DNA from: Mesorhizobium sp. 65-26
GTDB lineage: Bacteria; Pseudomonadota; Alphaproteobacteria; Rhizobiales; Rhizobiaceae
Assembly (NCBI GenBank): GCA_001899205.1
Contig: MKVL01000031.1
Span: forward strand, 1-64,000
Direction: 5' to 3'
DNA: 64,000 bases
The first letter of the stretch is position 1. Every line of letters begins with the position of its first letter. Under the pieces are notes generated by a model. The model had not been told where the DNA came from and ran no database searches. It saw only the letters and a list, made by a program, of their open reading frames with translations. Positions 24,718-33,255 of this stretch are shown piece after piece. The position numbers were made by a program, and so were the translations under genes.

Positions 24718-25634
24718 CCTCAGTGGATTTCGAACTTGTCGCTTCGCCGGCCGTCCGAACGGCACGTGTGCGCCGAGGCGGATGGTCCTGGGGGCCGGTC
24801 GAGGGCGCGAAGCTGCGCGTGTTGTCGCTTGGCGCCGGGGTGCAATCGACGACACTGGCCCTGATGGCCGCCCATGGCGAGATCGGGCCAATGCCCGACC
24901 ATGCGATTTTCGCTGATACCGGCGCCGAACCGGCCGCCGTCTATGAACAGGTCAAGTGGCTTTCGTCCGGCAACGTGTTGCCCTTCCCTGTACATGTGAT
25001 TTCCGGTGGCAGAGGGTCGGTAGGCGGTGGGCTTCAAACAGAACTAGAGGCAGCGTGCGCTGGCGCTGAGCACGCTCATGGAAGGCCTCCCTTCTTTGTC
25101 AGGTCACCCAAGGGGCTTGGACAGATCGCCCGCCAGTGCACACAAGAGTACAAGATTGATCCGATTCGACGCGAGCATCGCCGCCTTCTCGGCTTCAAGC
25201 CGCGCCAGCGAATTCCGGACGCTCAGGTAGAGGTCTGGATTGGCATAAGCACTGACGAGATCGTCCGCGCCGGGGCTTCGTTCGAAAATTGGACCGTCAA
25301 CCGCTACCCCTTGCTGGAAAAGGGAATGTCTCGCCATGACTGTGAGGCCTGGCTAACGCGGAACGGCTATCCCGTTCCGATCAAGAGCGCATGCACCTTC
25401 TGCCCTTACAGGACGGATTTCGAGTGGCGCTGGATGCGCGACAATGATCCCGCTTCCTGGGCGATCGCGGTGGAGATCGACCGCCGCATCCGGGACATGC
25501 ACAAGCACGGGAAAATCCGGGGAGAACTGTTCATACATCGGTCCGGCAAGCCGCTGAGTGAAGTCGATCTATCCACCGCCGAAGAGCGCGGCCAGGGCCT
25601 GCTCATGGTCTGCGAAGCGGGGTGCGGGCTATGA
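24714..25634 (+). CDS. PAPS-reductase/PP-loop family ATP pyrophosphatase
   Basis: A 306-residue protein with the PP-loop LSLGAGVQSTTLA (residues 37-49), IFADTGAEP, CTQEYKIDPI and CTFCPYR with paired cysteines. This phage branch of the PAPS-reductase-like superfamily adenylates a substrate and may transfer sulfur; its place among DNA-modifying enzymes allows a role in nucleotide or DNA modification, which is unproven. GTG start overlapping the previous stop. Confidence 0.8.
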   Translation: MTSVDFELVASPAVRTARVRRGGWSWGPVEGAKLRVLSLGAGVQSTTLALMAAHGEIGPMPDHAIFADTGAEPAAVYEQVKWLSSGNVLPFPVHVISGGRGSVGGGLQTELEAACAGAEHAHGRPPFFVRSPKGLGQIARQCTQEYKIDPIRREHRRLLGFKPRQRIPDAQVEVWIGISTDEIVRAGASFENWTVNRYPLLEKGMSRHDCEAWLTRNGYPVPIKSACTFCPYRTDFEWRWMRDNDPASWAIAVEIDRRIRDMHKHGKIRGELFIHRSGKPLSEVDLSTAEERGQGLLMVCEAGCGL

Positions 25635-26815
25635 GCTGGCAGGCAACGGCATGGGTTTCGACGGTCGAGGCGGGTGGCGCGAGCGGCAAGCTGCTGCTCT
25701 ACGCCCTGGCCAACTATGCCGACGAGACTGGCCGCACCTTCGCCGGCGACGAGCGCATCATGCGCGACACCGAGCTTTCCGAGCGCGCCGTGCGCGACTG
25801 GAAACGCAGGCTGGTCGAGGCCGGGCTCATCACCATCGAGCGGCGGCGGCGCGCCGGCGGCGACTTCGATCTCGACGTGATCCGGCTCGCCATGGGCGGC
25901 GCGCAACCACCGGCAAATTCTGCCGGTGGTGCCACCGGCAAATCACGCCGCGACCACCGGCAAATGGTGCCGCCACCACCGGCAAATGGCGCCGTTCCCC
26001 CCACACCCCCCTATATAGCTGAACCGCCAATAGAACCGTCAGAGGAACAAGAGAGAGAGGCGCGTGCGGAAGGCGAGGGGGAAAAGCCGGAGGGTATGAC
26101 CAAGCGGGCCGAGGGCCTGTTCTTCCGGTCGTTCACGGCATGGGATCGCTTCGCGGTCAGCCCGAAAGCGCCGATGCTCGAGGCCTGGGGACGGCTGACT
26201 TGGAGCGAGATGCAGGCGGCGGCCGATGCGGTGCCACGCTATCTCGCGGCGAAGAAGGTCGCCGGCATGCGGCACGCCCCGGCGATCTCGACCTATCTCG
26301 ATCGCTCCGAGCGGTTGTGGGAGGCGTTTCCCGCTCCGGTCGAGGCGCCGAAGCCGGCCTATGCGCCGGCCTTCGGGCCGGTGTGGGCCGCGATCCGGAT
26401 GCGCGACCTGGTGACAGGGCCGAAGGCCGAGCCCTCGCCGCTGAAGGGCTGGGAGGAACGGGCCATCGCCGACGGCAGGCTCGACCGCGAGACGCTGCTG
26501 AGGGGCAACCGGATGCGTTCGGGCTGGCCGATGGTCAACGCGCTGCACTTCTCGGCGGAAACGCGCGGCCTCGGTATTCACGGCTTTGGCCCGGCCGAGG
26601 AAGCGCTCGGCAAGCTTTGCGAGTTCGTGCCGGTCGAAAGCGAATGCTGGAAGGCATGGAAGCTGGAGCACGATTTGCGCGGCTGGCCGTGGCTTCCTGA
26701 TCCCGGAACGATGCGTGGCGTCTACTTCCCGGCTGGCGGGCCGGGGGGACTGGAAGCATTCGAACAGGCGGTACGAGGGAACCATGATGCGGGCGGACGT
26801 GAAGCGGCTGAGTGA
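25631..26815 (+). CDS. Lambda O-like replication initiator
   Basis: A 394-residue protein. The N-terminal 90 residues are a winged-helix domain of the HTH_36 type (GKLLLYALANYADETGRTF, ERAVRDWKRRLVEAGLITIE). A Pro/Gly-rich linker follows (about residues 92-140), then a C-terminal domain that may contact a helicase or loader. The DNA coding for the linker carries four iterons. This matches lambda O, whose origin lies inside its own gene. ATGA overlap upstream. Confidence 0.75.
   Translation: MSWQATAWVSTVEAGGASGKLLLYALANYADETGRTFAGDERIMRDTELSERAVRDWKRRLVEAGLITIERRRRAGGDFDLDVIRLAMGGAQPPANSAGGATGKSRRDHRQMVPPPPANGAVPPTPPYIAEPPIEPSEEQEREARAEGEGEKPEGMTKRAEGLFFRSFTAWDRFAVSPKAPMLEAWGRLTWSEMQAAADAVPRYLAAKKVAGMRHAPAISTYLDRSERLWEAFPAPVEAPKPAYAPAFGPVWAAIRMRDLVTGPKAEPSPLKGWEERAIADGRLDRETLLRGNRMRSGWPMVNALHFSAETRGLGIHGFGPAEEALGKLCEFVPVESECWKAWKLEHDLRGWPWLPDPGTMRGVYFPAGGPGGLEAFEQAVRGNHDAGGREAAE
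25907..25987 (+). repeat. Four in-gene iterons, candidate phage replication origin
   Basis: CCACCGGCAAAT occurs four times, at 25907, 25932, 25954 and 25976 (steps of 25, 22 and 22 bases, about two helical turns). A partial inverted copy (TGCCGGTGG) lies after the first. Less GC-rich sequence (CTATATAG, then GCCAATAGAA) follows within 45 bases. The repeats encode the linker of the initiator. Confidence 0.72.
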
Positions 26816-27473
26816 CGACAGTGGACGCGTCTGGATCGATCGGTCGACGGGCGAAATCATCAATGTCGACCGCGCCTGGCAGAAGAGCGACAAGCGAATC
26901 GCATTGACGCGACGCGAGCAGGCGATGCTCGCCGCGGCTGGTCAGGACGGCCCGGAGGCGCGCTGGTACGTGCTTCGGGTCGAGGATCGGGCCGACATTG
27001 CTGTGGATAAGTCGCTTGGCGATGCCAATGTCGAGCGCGTCATGCTGCACACGGACGCCGAGCCGAAGCGCCGTGGCGGTCGCAAACACCAGTCTCTTGA
27101 GCCCGTCAGGGTGCCTTCGTTTCCGGGTTATATCTTCGTCAAAGTGGTGTCCTGTCCGGCGACTTGGGCAGGGCTGCGTACCATCGAAAGCGTGCTCGGT
27201 CCTATCGGTGGCTGCGACAATCCAAGCCCTGTCAGCGAACAGGAAATCGTGAAGTTTCAAGCACGTATCGAGCACGACCCTGAAGCGATAGCGCTGCTGA
27301 CCAATGCACTGAAGGCAGGCGACAAGGTGTCCATCGACAGTGGTCCGTTCGCCGGTTTCGAGGCAGTGGTGCTGATGCTCGGCGACAAGCACAAGGTGTC
27401 GGTCGAGGTAGACATATTCGGGCGCAAGACGCCGATCGGCTTTGCCCTTGCGGACGTCACGAAACTGGATTAG
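26784..27473 (+). CDS. NusG-like transcription elongation/antitermination factor
   Basis: A 229-residue NusG-family protein. The NGN domain is seen from RWYVLRVEDRADIAVDKSL through VPSFPGYIFVKVV, and the C-terminal KOW part as GDKVSIDSGPFAGFEAVVL. Such paralogues (compare RfaH) bind RNA polymerase and suppress pausing and termination. Encoded just before the late genes, it is the best candidate for the late antiterminator. GAGGGAACC precedes the ATG; it overlaps the initiator gene by 32 bases. Confidence 0.88.
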   Translation: MMRADVKRLSDDSGRVWIDRSTGEIINVDRAWQKSDKRIALTRREQAMLAAAGQDGPEARWYVLRVEDRADIAVDKSLGDANVERVMLHTDAEPKRRGGRKHQSLEPVRVPSFPGYIFVKVVSCPATWAGLRTIESVLGPIGGCDNPSPVSEQEIVKFQARIEHDPEAIALLTNALKAGDKVSIDSGPFAGFEAVVLMLGDKHKVSVEVDIFGRKTPIGFALADVTKLD

Positions 27474-27594
27474 CGAATCCCACCCAGGACGAACTGAAAG
27501 AGTCGCACGCCGAAAGGTGGACCGCGCCATCAGTCCCAGGCGAAGCAACCCAGCTTCCCCGCAATGGATAGGATTCCCGAAAGTCTGTGACAAA

Positions 27595-27951
27595 GTGAGC
27601 AAGCTTCGCTTGTTGATGCCGGCCGTCCGCATGCTGGATCATCGGACGGTCAGACCGCGACTCAAGCGCGCCGACGACGAACTCCAGACGTCAGCTCATC
27701 GGCGATGGCGTGAATTCGTGTTGGAGCGGGCTGGTCATCGCTGCCAGGCGCTGGACGACGCTGGCAATCGTTGCCCGAAGGCTTCACCCGATCACAGACT
27801 GTTTGCCGATCACATCATTGAACGACGCGACGGTGGTGATCCTCTCGATCTCGCGAACGGCCAGTGTCTCTGCGGCTCGCACCACAGCCTGAAGACTGCG
27901 CGCACCAGAGCGGAAAGGATGAGCGGCAGGCCCGAGGGGATGGGGGTTTAA
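27595..27951 (+). CDS. HNH endonuclease preceding the terminase
   Basis: A 118-residue HNH protein (HRCQALDDAGNRC, FADHIIERRDGGD, CLCGSHHSLKTARTR). HNH proteins next to HK97-type terminases are often needed for cos cleavage. GTG start (SKLRLLMPAVR); the ribosome site is weak. The 58-base gap after it is where a cos site could lie (inference). Confidence 0.82.
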   Translation: MSKLRLLMPAVRMLDHRTVRPRLKRADDELQTSAHRRWREFVLERAGHRCQALDDAGNRCPKASPDHRLFADHIIERRDGGDPLDLANGQCLCGSHHSLKTARTRAERMSGRPEGMGV

Positions 27952-28009
27952 TCGGTTCCGGCCGAAAAGGGCTCCAACCACACGGGTGCCATGCGCACAA
28001 TTTTTTCCA

Positions 28010-28498
28010 ATGGATCAGGATTTTGACCTCTTCGGGAACCCGCTGGTGCGCACCGACACCAAGCTTGGGCGGCCGGAGCATGAGCCGACTGAGGAAAACA
28101 TCATATTTATCATGGTGTTACTTGCTGGCGGTATGACGCAAAAGGAAGTAGCTGACACGCTCGGCCTGTCAGTGCCCACTTTGCGCAAACATTATTTGCA
28201 TTTGCTCAAGCAGCGCGACCGACTGTTCAACCGGCTGCGCACGAAGCTTCGGGTGGCACAAATCCAGCAAGGCCTTTCGGGCAATACATCGGCGCTCAAT
28301 GCCGCGCTGTCTATGCTCGACAAGATCAACACCGAGAACGTGCAGCGCAAAGTGGAAAGCCGAGGCCACACCTCGTCGGCGCAACGCCAGAAGCTTGGCA
28401 AGAAGGAAGAGCGCCAGCGGCAGGCTGAGGAAATCGCTTCCGGCTCCGGCAAGTTCGCACCGCCTCAACCGCCACAACTTGTCGTCAACAACCGATGA
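28010..28498 (+). CDS. terS: Terminase small subunit (helix-turn-helix)
   Basis: A 162-residue protein with a resolvase-like helix-turn-helix (GMTQKEVADTLGLSVPTLRKHY, split at the turn) and a basic helical C-terminus. Position immediately before the large terminase with an ATGA overlap supports the small-subunit call, which recognises the packaging site. Confidence 0.78.
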   Translation: MDQDFDLFGNPLVRTDTKLGRPEHEPTEENIIFIMVLLAGGMTQKEVADTLGLSVPTLRKHYLHLLKQRDRLFNRLRTKLRVAQIQQGLSGNTSALNAALSMLDKINTENVQRKVESRGHTSSAQRQKLGKKEERQRQAEEIASGSGKFAPPQPPQLVVNNR

Positions 28499-30288
28499 TC
28501 CATTGGTCGACGGCCTGCCCTGACTGGGAAAGCCGCATTGTGGCGAGGCTCTCGCTTCTGCCGTTTGCGCCGTTGTTCCCCGATGAGGCGGAAGCCGCAC
28601 TGGCGGTCTTCAAGTCCCTGCAGGTCGTCGACCTGCCGAAGTTCGAGGATGGCGCAACCGGCGAGTTGCGACACCCCACCTTTGGTGAGGTCAGCGAAGA
28701 ATGGGTGTTCGACTTCGCCCGGGCGATCTTCGGCGCCTATGACGCCAAGGCCGCGAAGCGCCACATCCGCGACTTCTTTCTGCTGATCAGCAAGAAGAAC
28801 GGCAAGTCCACCATCGCCGCCGGCATCATGGTGACAGCGCTCATTCGCAACTGGCGTCATTCGGCCGAGCTGCTGATCCTGGCGCCAACGATGGAGATCG
28901 CGAACAACTCCTTCGGTCCGGCGCGCGACATGGTGAACGCGGATCCGGAACTGCGGGTCATCCTGCACGTGCAGGAAAACATGCGCCAGATCACGCATGT
29001 TATCACCAAGGCGGTACTGAAGGTCGTCGCGGCCGACACCGACGTCGTGGGCGGCAAGAAGGCGGCCTTTGTTCTGGTCGATGAACTGTGGCTTTTCGGC
29101 AAGCGAGCGAATGCGGACGCGATGCTGCGTGAAGCGACAGGCGGTCTTGTCTCCAGGCCCGAGGGTTTCGTCATCTATCTGTCGACGCAGTCGGACGCGC
29201 CGCCGGCGGGTGTTTTCAAGGCGAAGCTCGACTATTTCCGCGACGTCCGCGATGGCAAGGTCAGCGACCCGAAGAGCTTCGGCATGCTGTTCGAGTTCCC
29301 GAACGACTTCCTGAAGAGCGGCGCCTATCTCGACCCGAAGAACTGGTTCATCACCAACCCGAATATCGATCGGTCGGTCAGCGCGGAGTGGCTCTTCGAC
29401 AAACTGGCGGAGGCGCGGCGCGAAGGCGAAAACGCGGTGCGATCGCACCTCGCCAAACACCTGAATGTCGAGATCGGCATGAACCTCCGGGCCAACCGCT
29501 GGCCCGGCGCCAATCACTGGGAGAAGGCCGTCGACCCCGCCCTGGCTGAGATCTATGCGCGCTCACCCTTCGACGCACTGCAGGCGCTTCTCGACCGGTG
29601 TGAATGTGTCGTTGTCGGCAACGATGGTGGCGGGCTGGATGATTTCAACGGTCTGAACATCCTCGGACGTGAGCCGGAGGAGTTCGAGATCGAGTTCGAG
29701 ATCATGGGGCGCCTCGTCAAGCAGAAGATGAAGCGGTGGCTTTCATGGTCGCACGCCTGGTGCCATCAGGGCGTTCTTGACCTTCGCAAGTCCATCGCGC
29801 CGCAACTTCTGGATTTCCAGCGCGCCGGGGAACTGACGATTGTCGGCGACGAACTCATCGACCTCGGGTCGATCGTCGAGATCATCGACATGATCCGCCA
29901 GCGTGGGCTGCTCGGTGGCGTGGGCGTCGATCCCGCCGGTCTCGGCGAACTCATCGAGTTGCTCGGGGCCAAGGACATCACGGACGAGAACGGACTTCTT
30001 GTCGGCATCCCGCAGGGCTACGGCATGATGAACGCCATCAAGACGGCAGAACGCCGCCTCGCCAAGGGCTTGTTGAGACACTGCGGGGGCGCCCTGATGC
30101 CCTGGTGCGTTGCCAACCTGAAGATCGAGCCGACGGCAACGGCTATTCGCGCCACCAAGCAGAACGCCGGCGACGCGAAGATCGACCCGGCGATGGCCAT
30201 GTTCGATGCCGTGACCATCATGGTCACCAACCCGGAACCGCACCAGGCGAGTTCCGTCTACGAAACCAAACAGCTTTTGATGGTCTGA
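28495..30288 (+). CDS. terL: Terminase large subunit
   Basis: A 597-residue terminase of the Terminase_1/HK97 type. The ATPase has a Walker A variant SKKNGKST (residues 99-106) and a Walker B VLVDELW (D196). The nuclease half has VVGNDGGGLDD and the late PAMAMFDAVTI acidic sites. It packages phage DNA into the prohead and cuts it. Start overlaps the small subunit by ATGA. Confidence 0.95.
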   Translation: MIHWSTACPDWESRIVARLSLLPFAPLFPDEAEAALAVFKSLQVVDLPKFEDGATGELRHPTFGEVSEEWVFDFARAIFGAYDAKAAKRHIRDFFLLISKKNGKSTIAAGIMVTALIRNWRHSAELLILAPTMEIANNSFGPARDMVNADPELRVILHVQENMRQITHVITKAVLKVVAADTDVVGGKKAAFVLVDELWLFGKRANADAMLREATGGLVSRPEGFVIYLSTQSDAPPAGVFKAKLDYFRDVRDGKVSDPKSFGMLFEFPNDFLKSGAYLDPKNWFITNPNIDRSVSAEWLFDKLAEARREGENAVRSHLAKHLNVEIGMNLRANRWPGANHWEKAVDPALAEIYARSPFDALQALLDRCECVVVGNDGGGLDDFNGLNILGREPEEFEIEFEIMGRLVKQKMKRWLSWSHAWCHQGVLDLRKSIAPQLLDFQRAGELTIVGDELIDLGSIVEIIDMIRQRGLLGGVGVDPAGLGELIELLGAKDITDENGLLVGIPQGYGMMNAIKTAERRLAKGLLRHCGGALMPWCVANLKIEPTATAIRATKQNAGDAKIDPAMAMFDAVTIMVTNPEPHQASSVYETKQLLMV

Positions 30289-30512
30289 TGTTGCTTTCGC
30301 TCCGCACCCTTGGGCGCCATGCCACGTCATGGCTGGTCGTTCGGCCTGTGCTGCTGGTCGTGGCCCTTGCCGGACTGCTGTCGGCTCGCGACTATCTGCT
30401 GGCCTTGGGCCTCTTGCTGGCCAGTTATGGACTGGCGCTGGTCTGGTTGCCGGCTGCTTTCATCGTCCCCGGGGCAGTCCTTGCCGCGGTTGCCGTATTC
30501 GGGGTGCGTTGA
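30288..30512 (+). CDS. Small membrane protein between terminase and portal
   Basis: A 74-residue protein with two predicted transmembrane helices (WLVVRPVLLVVALAGLL and LLALGLLLASYGLALVWL). Single-base overlaps with both neighbours support translation. Similar small membrane ORFs occur at this position in rhizobial and GTA-like head clusters; role unknown. Confidence 0.65.
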   Translation: MLLSLRTLGRHATSWLVVRPVLLVVALAGLLSARDYLLALGLLLASYGLALVWLPAAFIVPGAVLAAVAVFGVR

Positions 30513-31798
30513 TGGGCTTGCTCGACACGCTGTCGCGCCAGGGCTCGCCGCATACGAAGAGCGCAGGCGTACCGGCCGCCGGACTGTTGCCGACATTGGG
30601 CGCGACAATCTCCGCGACTGGTCTCCAGATCAGTCAGGCGACCGCGATCAGCGTGTCGACCGTTTACGCCTGCGTCATGACGCGGGCCAAGGACGTCGCG
30701 CGTTGCAGGCCGCGTCTGCTTCTGGAAGGTTCCCCCAAGGCCGATCCTGTCATGGATCATCCTGTTGCCAGGCTTCTCAAGCGCCCCAATTGGGTCCAGA
30801 CGTGGCTTGAATTCGTCGTGCAGATGCAGGTGGCATTTCTGCTGCGGCAGAATGCCTATGCCGCGATACTGCGCAATGGTGGCGGTGAGCCAGTTGCCCT
30901 GATCCCGATCAATCCGGATGCGGTCACGGTATTGGAGGCCGCCGACGGATCGATCTTCTATCAGGCGAACCGGGTCGGATTGTTCCAGATGGCGGCCTTG
31001 CGCGGCATGCCATTGGCGATTCCGGCCGAGGACATGTTCCATCTCCGTGGGCTCACCTTCAATATGCTGGTCGGCGCATCGACCATAGGCCTCGCCAGGG
31101 ATTCGATCGGTGTGGCCATGGGATTGGAGCAGCAGGCCGCTCGTTTCATGGCCAACGGCGCTCGCCCCTCTGGCGTGCTTCAGACGGCCAAGAAGATATC
31201 GGACGACACCGCGAAACGGCTTCGCGACCAGTGGGAATCGTTTCGCACCGGGCTGCAGAATGTCGGCCGCACGGCAGTCCTCGAGGACGGCCTGGAATGG
31301 AAGCCGATGCAGCTCTCATCGGTCGACCTCCAGTTCATCGAGCAGCGCAAGGCCTCGGTCGAGGACATCGCGCGCTGGTGGGGCGTGCCACTCTACAAAC
31401 TCAACGTCGCCAACGAGCTGCGCGGCCTCAAGCTCGATGAAGCCGAGCAGTCCTATGTCAACACCACGATCATGCCGGACCTCGATGCGTGGGAGCAGAA
31501 GTTCATCCAGGCCTTCGACCTCGACCGGGACGACCTTGTCGTCAACTTCGACGAGCGGCGTCTGCTTCGGGCATCGGAATCGACTCGCATCAACAACCAG
31601 CGCCTCAAGGTCATGTCGGGCCTCGCCACGCAGAATGAATGCCGGGCGGAAGAAGGACTATCGCCCGTCGAAGGCGGCGACGTCCTTCTGCGCCCGGTCA
31701 ATCTCGCAGCAAGCGGCTCCGACATGACGGGAACCGCACCGGATGGCGCAGGCCGTCCGCCCAGCGGGCAATTGCCGGACCCCGGCGCGGCGAACTGA
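30512..31798 (+). CDS. Portal protein (HK97 family)
   Basis: A 428-residue portal. Markers are SVSTVYACVMTRAKDVAR, FLLRQNAYAAI and the typical DEAEQSYVNTTIMPDLDAWE. It forms the 12-mer at the capsid vertex through which DNA passes. One-base overlap with the upstream gene. Confidence 0.93.
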   Translation: MGLLDTLSRQGSPHTKSAGVPAAGLLPTLGATISATGLQISQATAISVSTVYACVMTRAKDVARCRPRLLLEGSPKADPVMDHPVARLLKRPNWVQTWLEFVVQMQVAFLLRQNAYAAILRNGGGEPVALIPINPDAVTVLEAADGSIFYQANRVGLFQMAALRGMPLAIPAEDMFHLRGLTFNMLVGASTIGLARDSIGVAMGLEQQAARFMANGARPSGVLQTAKKISDDTAKRLRDQWESFRTGLQNVGRTAVLEDGLEWKPMQLSSVDLQFIEQRKASVEDIARWWGVPLYKLNVANELRGLKLDEAEQSYVNTTIMPDLDAWEQKFIQAFDLDRDDLVVNFDERRLLRASESTRINNQRLKVMSGLATQNECRAEEGLSPVEGGDVLLRPVNLAASGSDMTGTAPDGAGRPPSGQLPDPGAAN

Positions 31799-31809
31799 GG
31801 AGAACTCCC

Positions 31810-33168
31810 ATGTCGATGAGCATCTTGCGGAAGGCATATAGCGCCGCCACCGAGACCTTGGCGGAACAACGCCAGGTGCGCGTAATCTGCTCCACGGCCG
31901 AGGTCGACCGCCAGGGTGAGATCATCGTGCAGGCGGGCATCGATACCGCCGCTTACATGGCGTCCGGGGCGGGCACGGTGCTGTGGAACCACAATCCCGA
32001 TATGCCGATCGCCAAGTGTATCGACATCCGTGATGTCTCCGGCAATCTCGTCGCTCTGGTTCAGTTCCCGCCTGCAGGCGAGGATCCCGAGGCTGACCTC
32101 TACTACAGCAAGATCAAGTTCGGCTCTGTCAGTGGCGTCTCGATCGGGTTCAATCCGGTCGAGGTGGAGCCGCTGGACAAGGCCAATCCGAAGCGCGGCC
32201 CGCAGAAATACCTGCGCTGCGAACTGATGGAATTCTCGTTCACGCCGGTACAGGCCAACCGCGGGGCCGTCGTTGTCGAGCGCAGTACGAAAGGGGCAGG
32301 GCCCGCCAACTGGAAGGTGGGCGCGTCACGAAATCTGCCCCTGGTCGAGGGCAACAAGAGGTTGGCTGCGGCCGGCGTCGCCATCCTGGCGCATGCGGAC
32401 TTCGACAGCGATAGCCCCGACACGGCGTTCGCGCGCAAGGGGTTTCTGGCCTACGACGCCGCCAACCCCGATGTGGCATCGTCCTACCTGATCCCGTTCG
32501 CAACCATGGTCGACGGCCGTCTTATGGCGTCTCCCGCTGCCGTGAAGTCGGCGCGGGCGGCACTGATGGCCAGCGACCTTCCCGAAGACGTCACGGCGAA
32601 AGCCATGGCCGTCATCGATCACTACGAGGGCAAGATGAGCAAACAGACAGCCGTATCGGGCCGCAAGATCAAGGGCCTCTATGAGGTTTCCCGCCTGGCG
32701 TACATGCTGATGGAACTGGGCTGGCTCGACAACAGCGTCGAGTTTGAGGCCGCGTGCGAGGAGGATGGCAGCCAGGTGCCCGCCCTGTTGGGCGCCGCGC
32801 TCCGCCAATTGGGGGATGCCCTCATTGCCATGACGATTAAGGAGGTGAATGAACTCTTCGCGGAGGAGAGCGCCGAAACCGAGGACGTCGTGGCAAAGGG
32901 AATTTGCCATGCGGCTGCCCGTCCCTTCACGAAAGCCTTCGTCGTCACACTCCTTAAAGCCGGCCGCAAGTTCTCGGGCGAGAGCATCTCGACGATGCAG
33001 GATGCCTGCAAGAACATCCTCTCCGGTCATGACATGATCGCGGGTCTCCTCGAAGAAACCGTCTCCGCTGATGAATCCGCCGCCGCGTCCGACACGGACA
33101 AGGCCGCCGGCACCGCGCGCCAGAAGCGTCTGCGCGAGGTCGAAGTGCTGCGGCTCGCCGCAGTCTGA
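31810..33168 (+). CDS. Prohead protease with long C-terminal extension
   Basis: A 452-residue protein. Residues 1-160 are an HK97 prohead protease: AEVDRQGEIIVQAGID, LWNHNPDMPI with the catalytic histidine, and KFGSVSGVSIGF with the serine. The remaining about 290 residues are helical and probably serve as a scaffold, combining protease and scaffold in one chain. GAGGAGAACTCCC precedes the ATG. Confidence 0.88.
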   Translation: MSMSILRKAYSAATETLAEQRQVRVICSTAEVDRQGEIIVQAGIDTAAYMASGAGTVLWNHNPDMPIAKCIDIRDVSGNLVALVQFPPAGEDPEADLYYSKIKFGSVSGVSIGFNPVEVEPLDKANPKRGPQKYLRCELMEFSFTPVQANRGAVVVERSTKGAGPANWKVGASRNLPLVEGNKRLAAAGVAILAHADFDSDSPDTAFARKGFLAYDAANPDVASSYLIPFATMVDGRLMASPAAVKSARAALMASDLPEDVTAKAMAVIDHYEGKMSKQTAVSGRKIKGLYEVSRLAYMLMELGWLDNSVEFEAACEEDGSQVPALLGAALRQLGDALIAMTIKEVNELFAEESAETEDVVAKGICHAAARPFTKAFVVTLLKAGRKFSGESISTMQDACKNILSGHDMIAGLLEETVSADESAAASDTDKAAGTARQKRLREVEVLRLAAV

Positions 33169-33255
33169 TACCCCGCCGACGACAGGTCGGCCTCTTCCGT
33201 CACTGAACAGGATCCGCGCCGCGTAAAGCCGCGCAATGAAGAAGGATTTCCAGAA

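Noticed and set aside
27952-28009. cos packaging site
   Set aside because: Position between HNH and terminase small subunit is right, but no sequence feature identifies the cut site.
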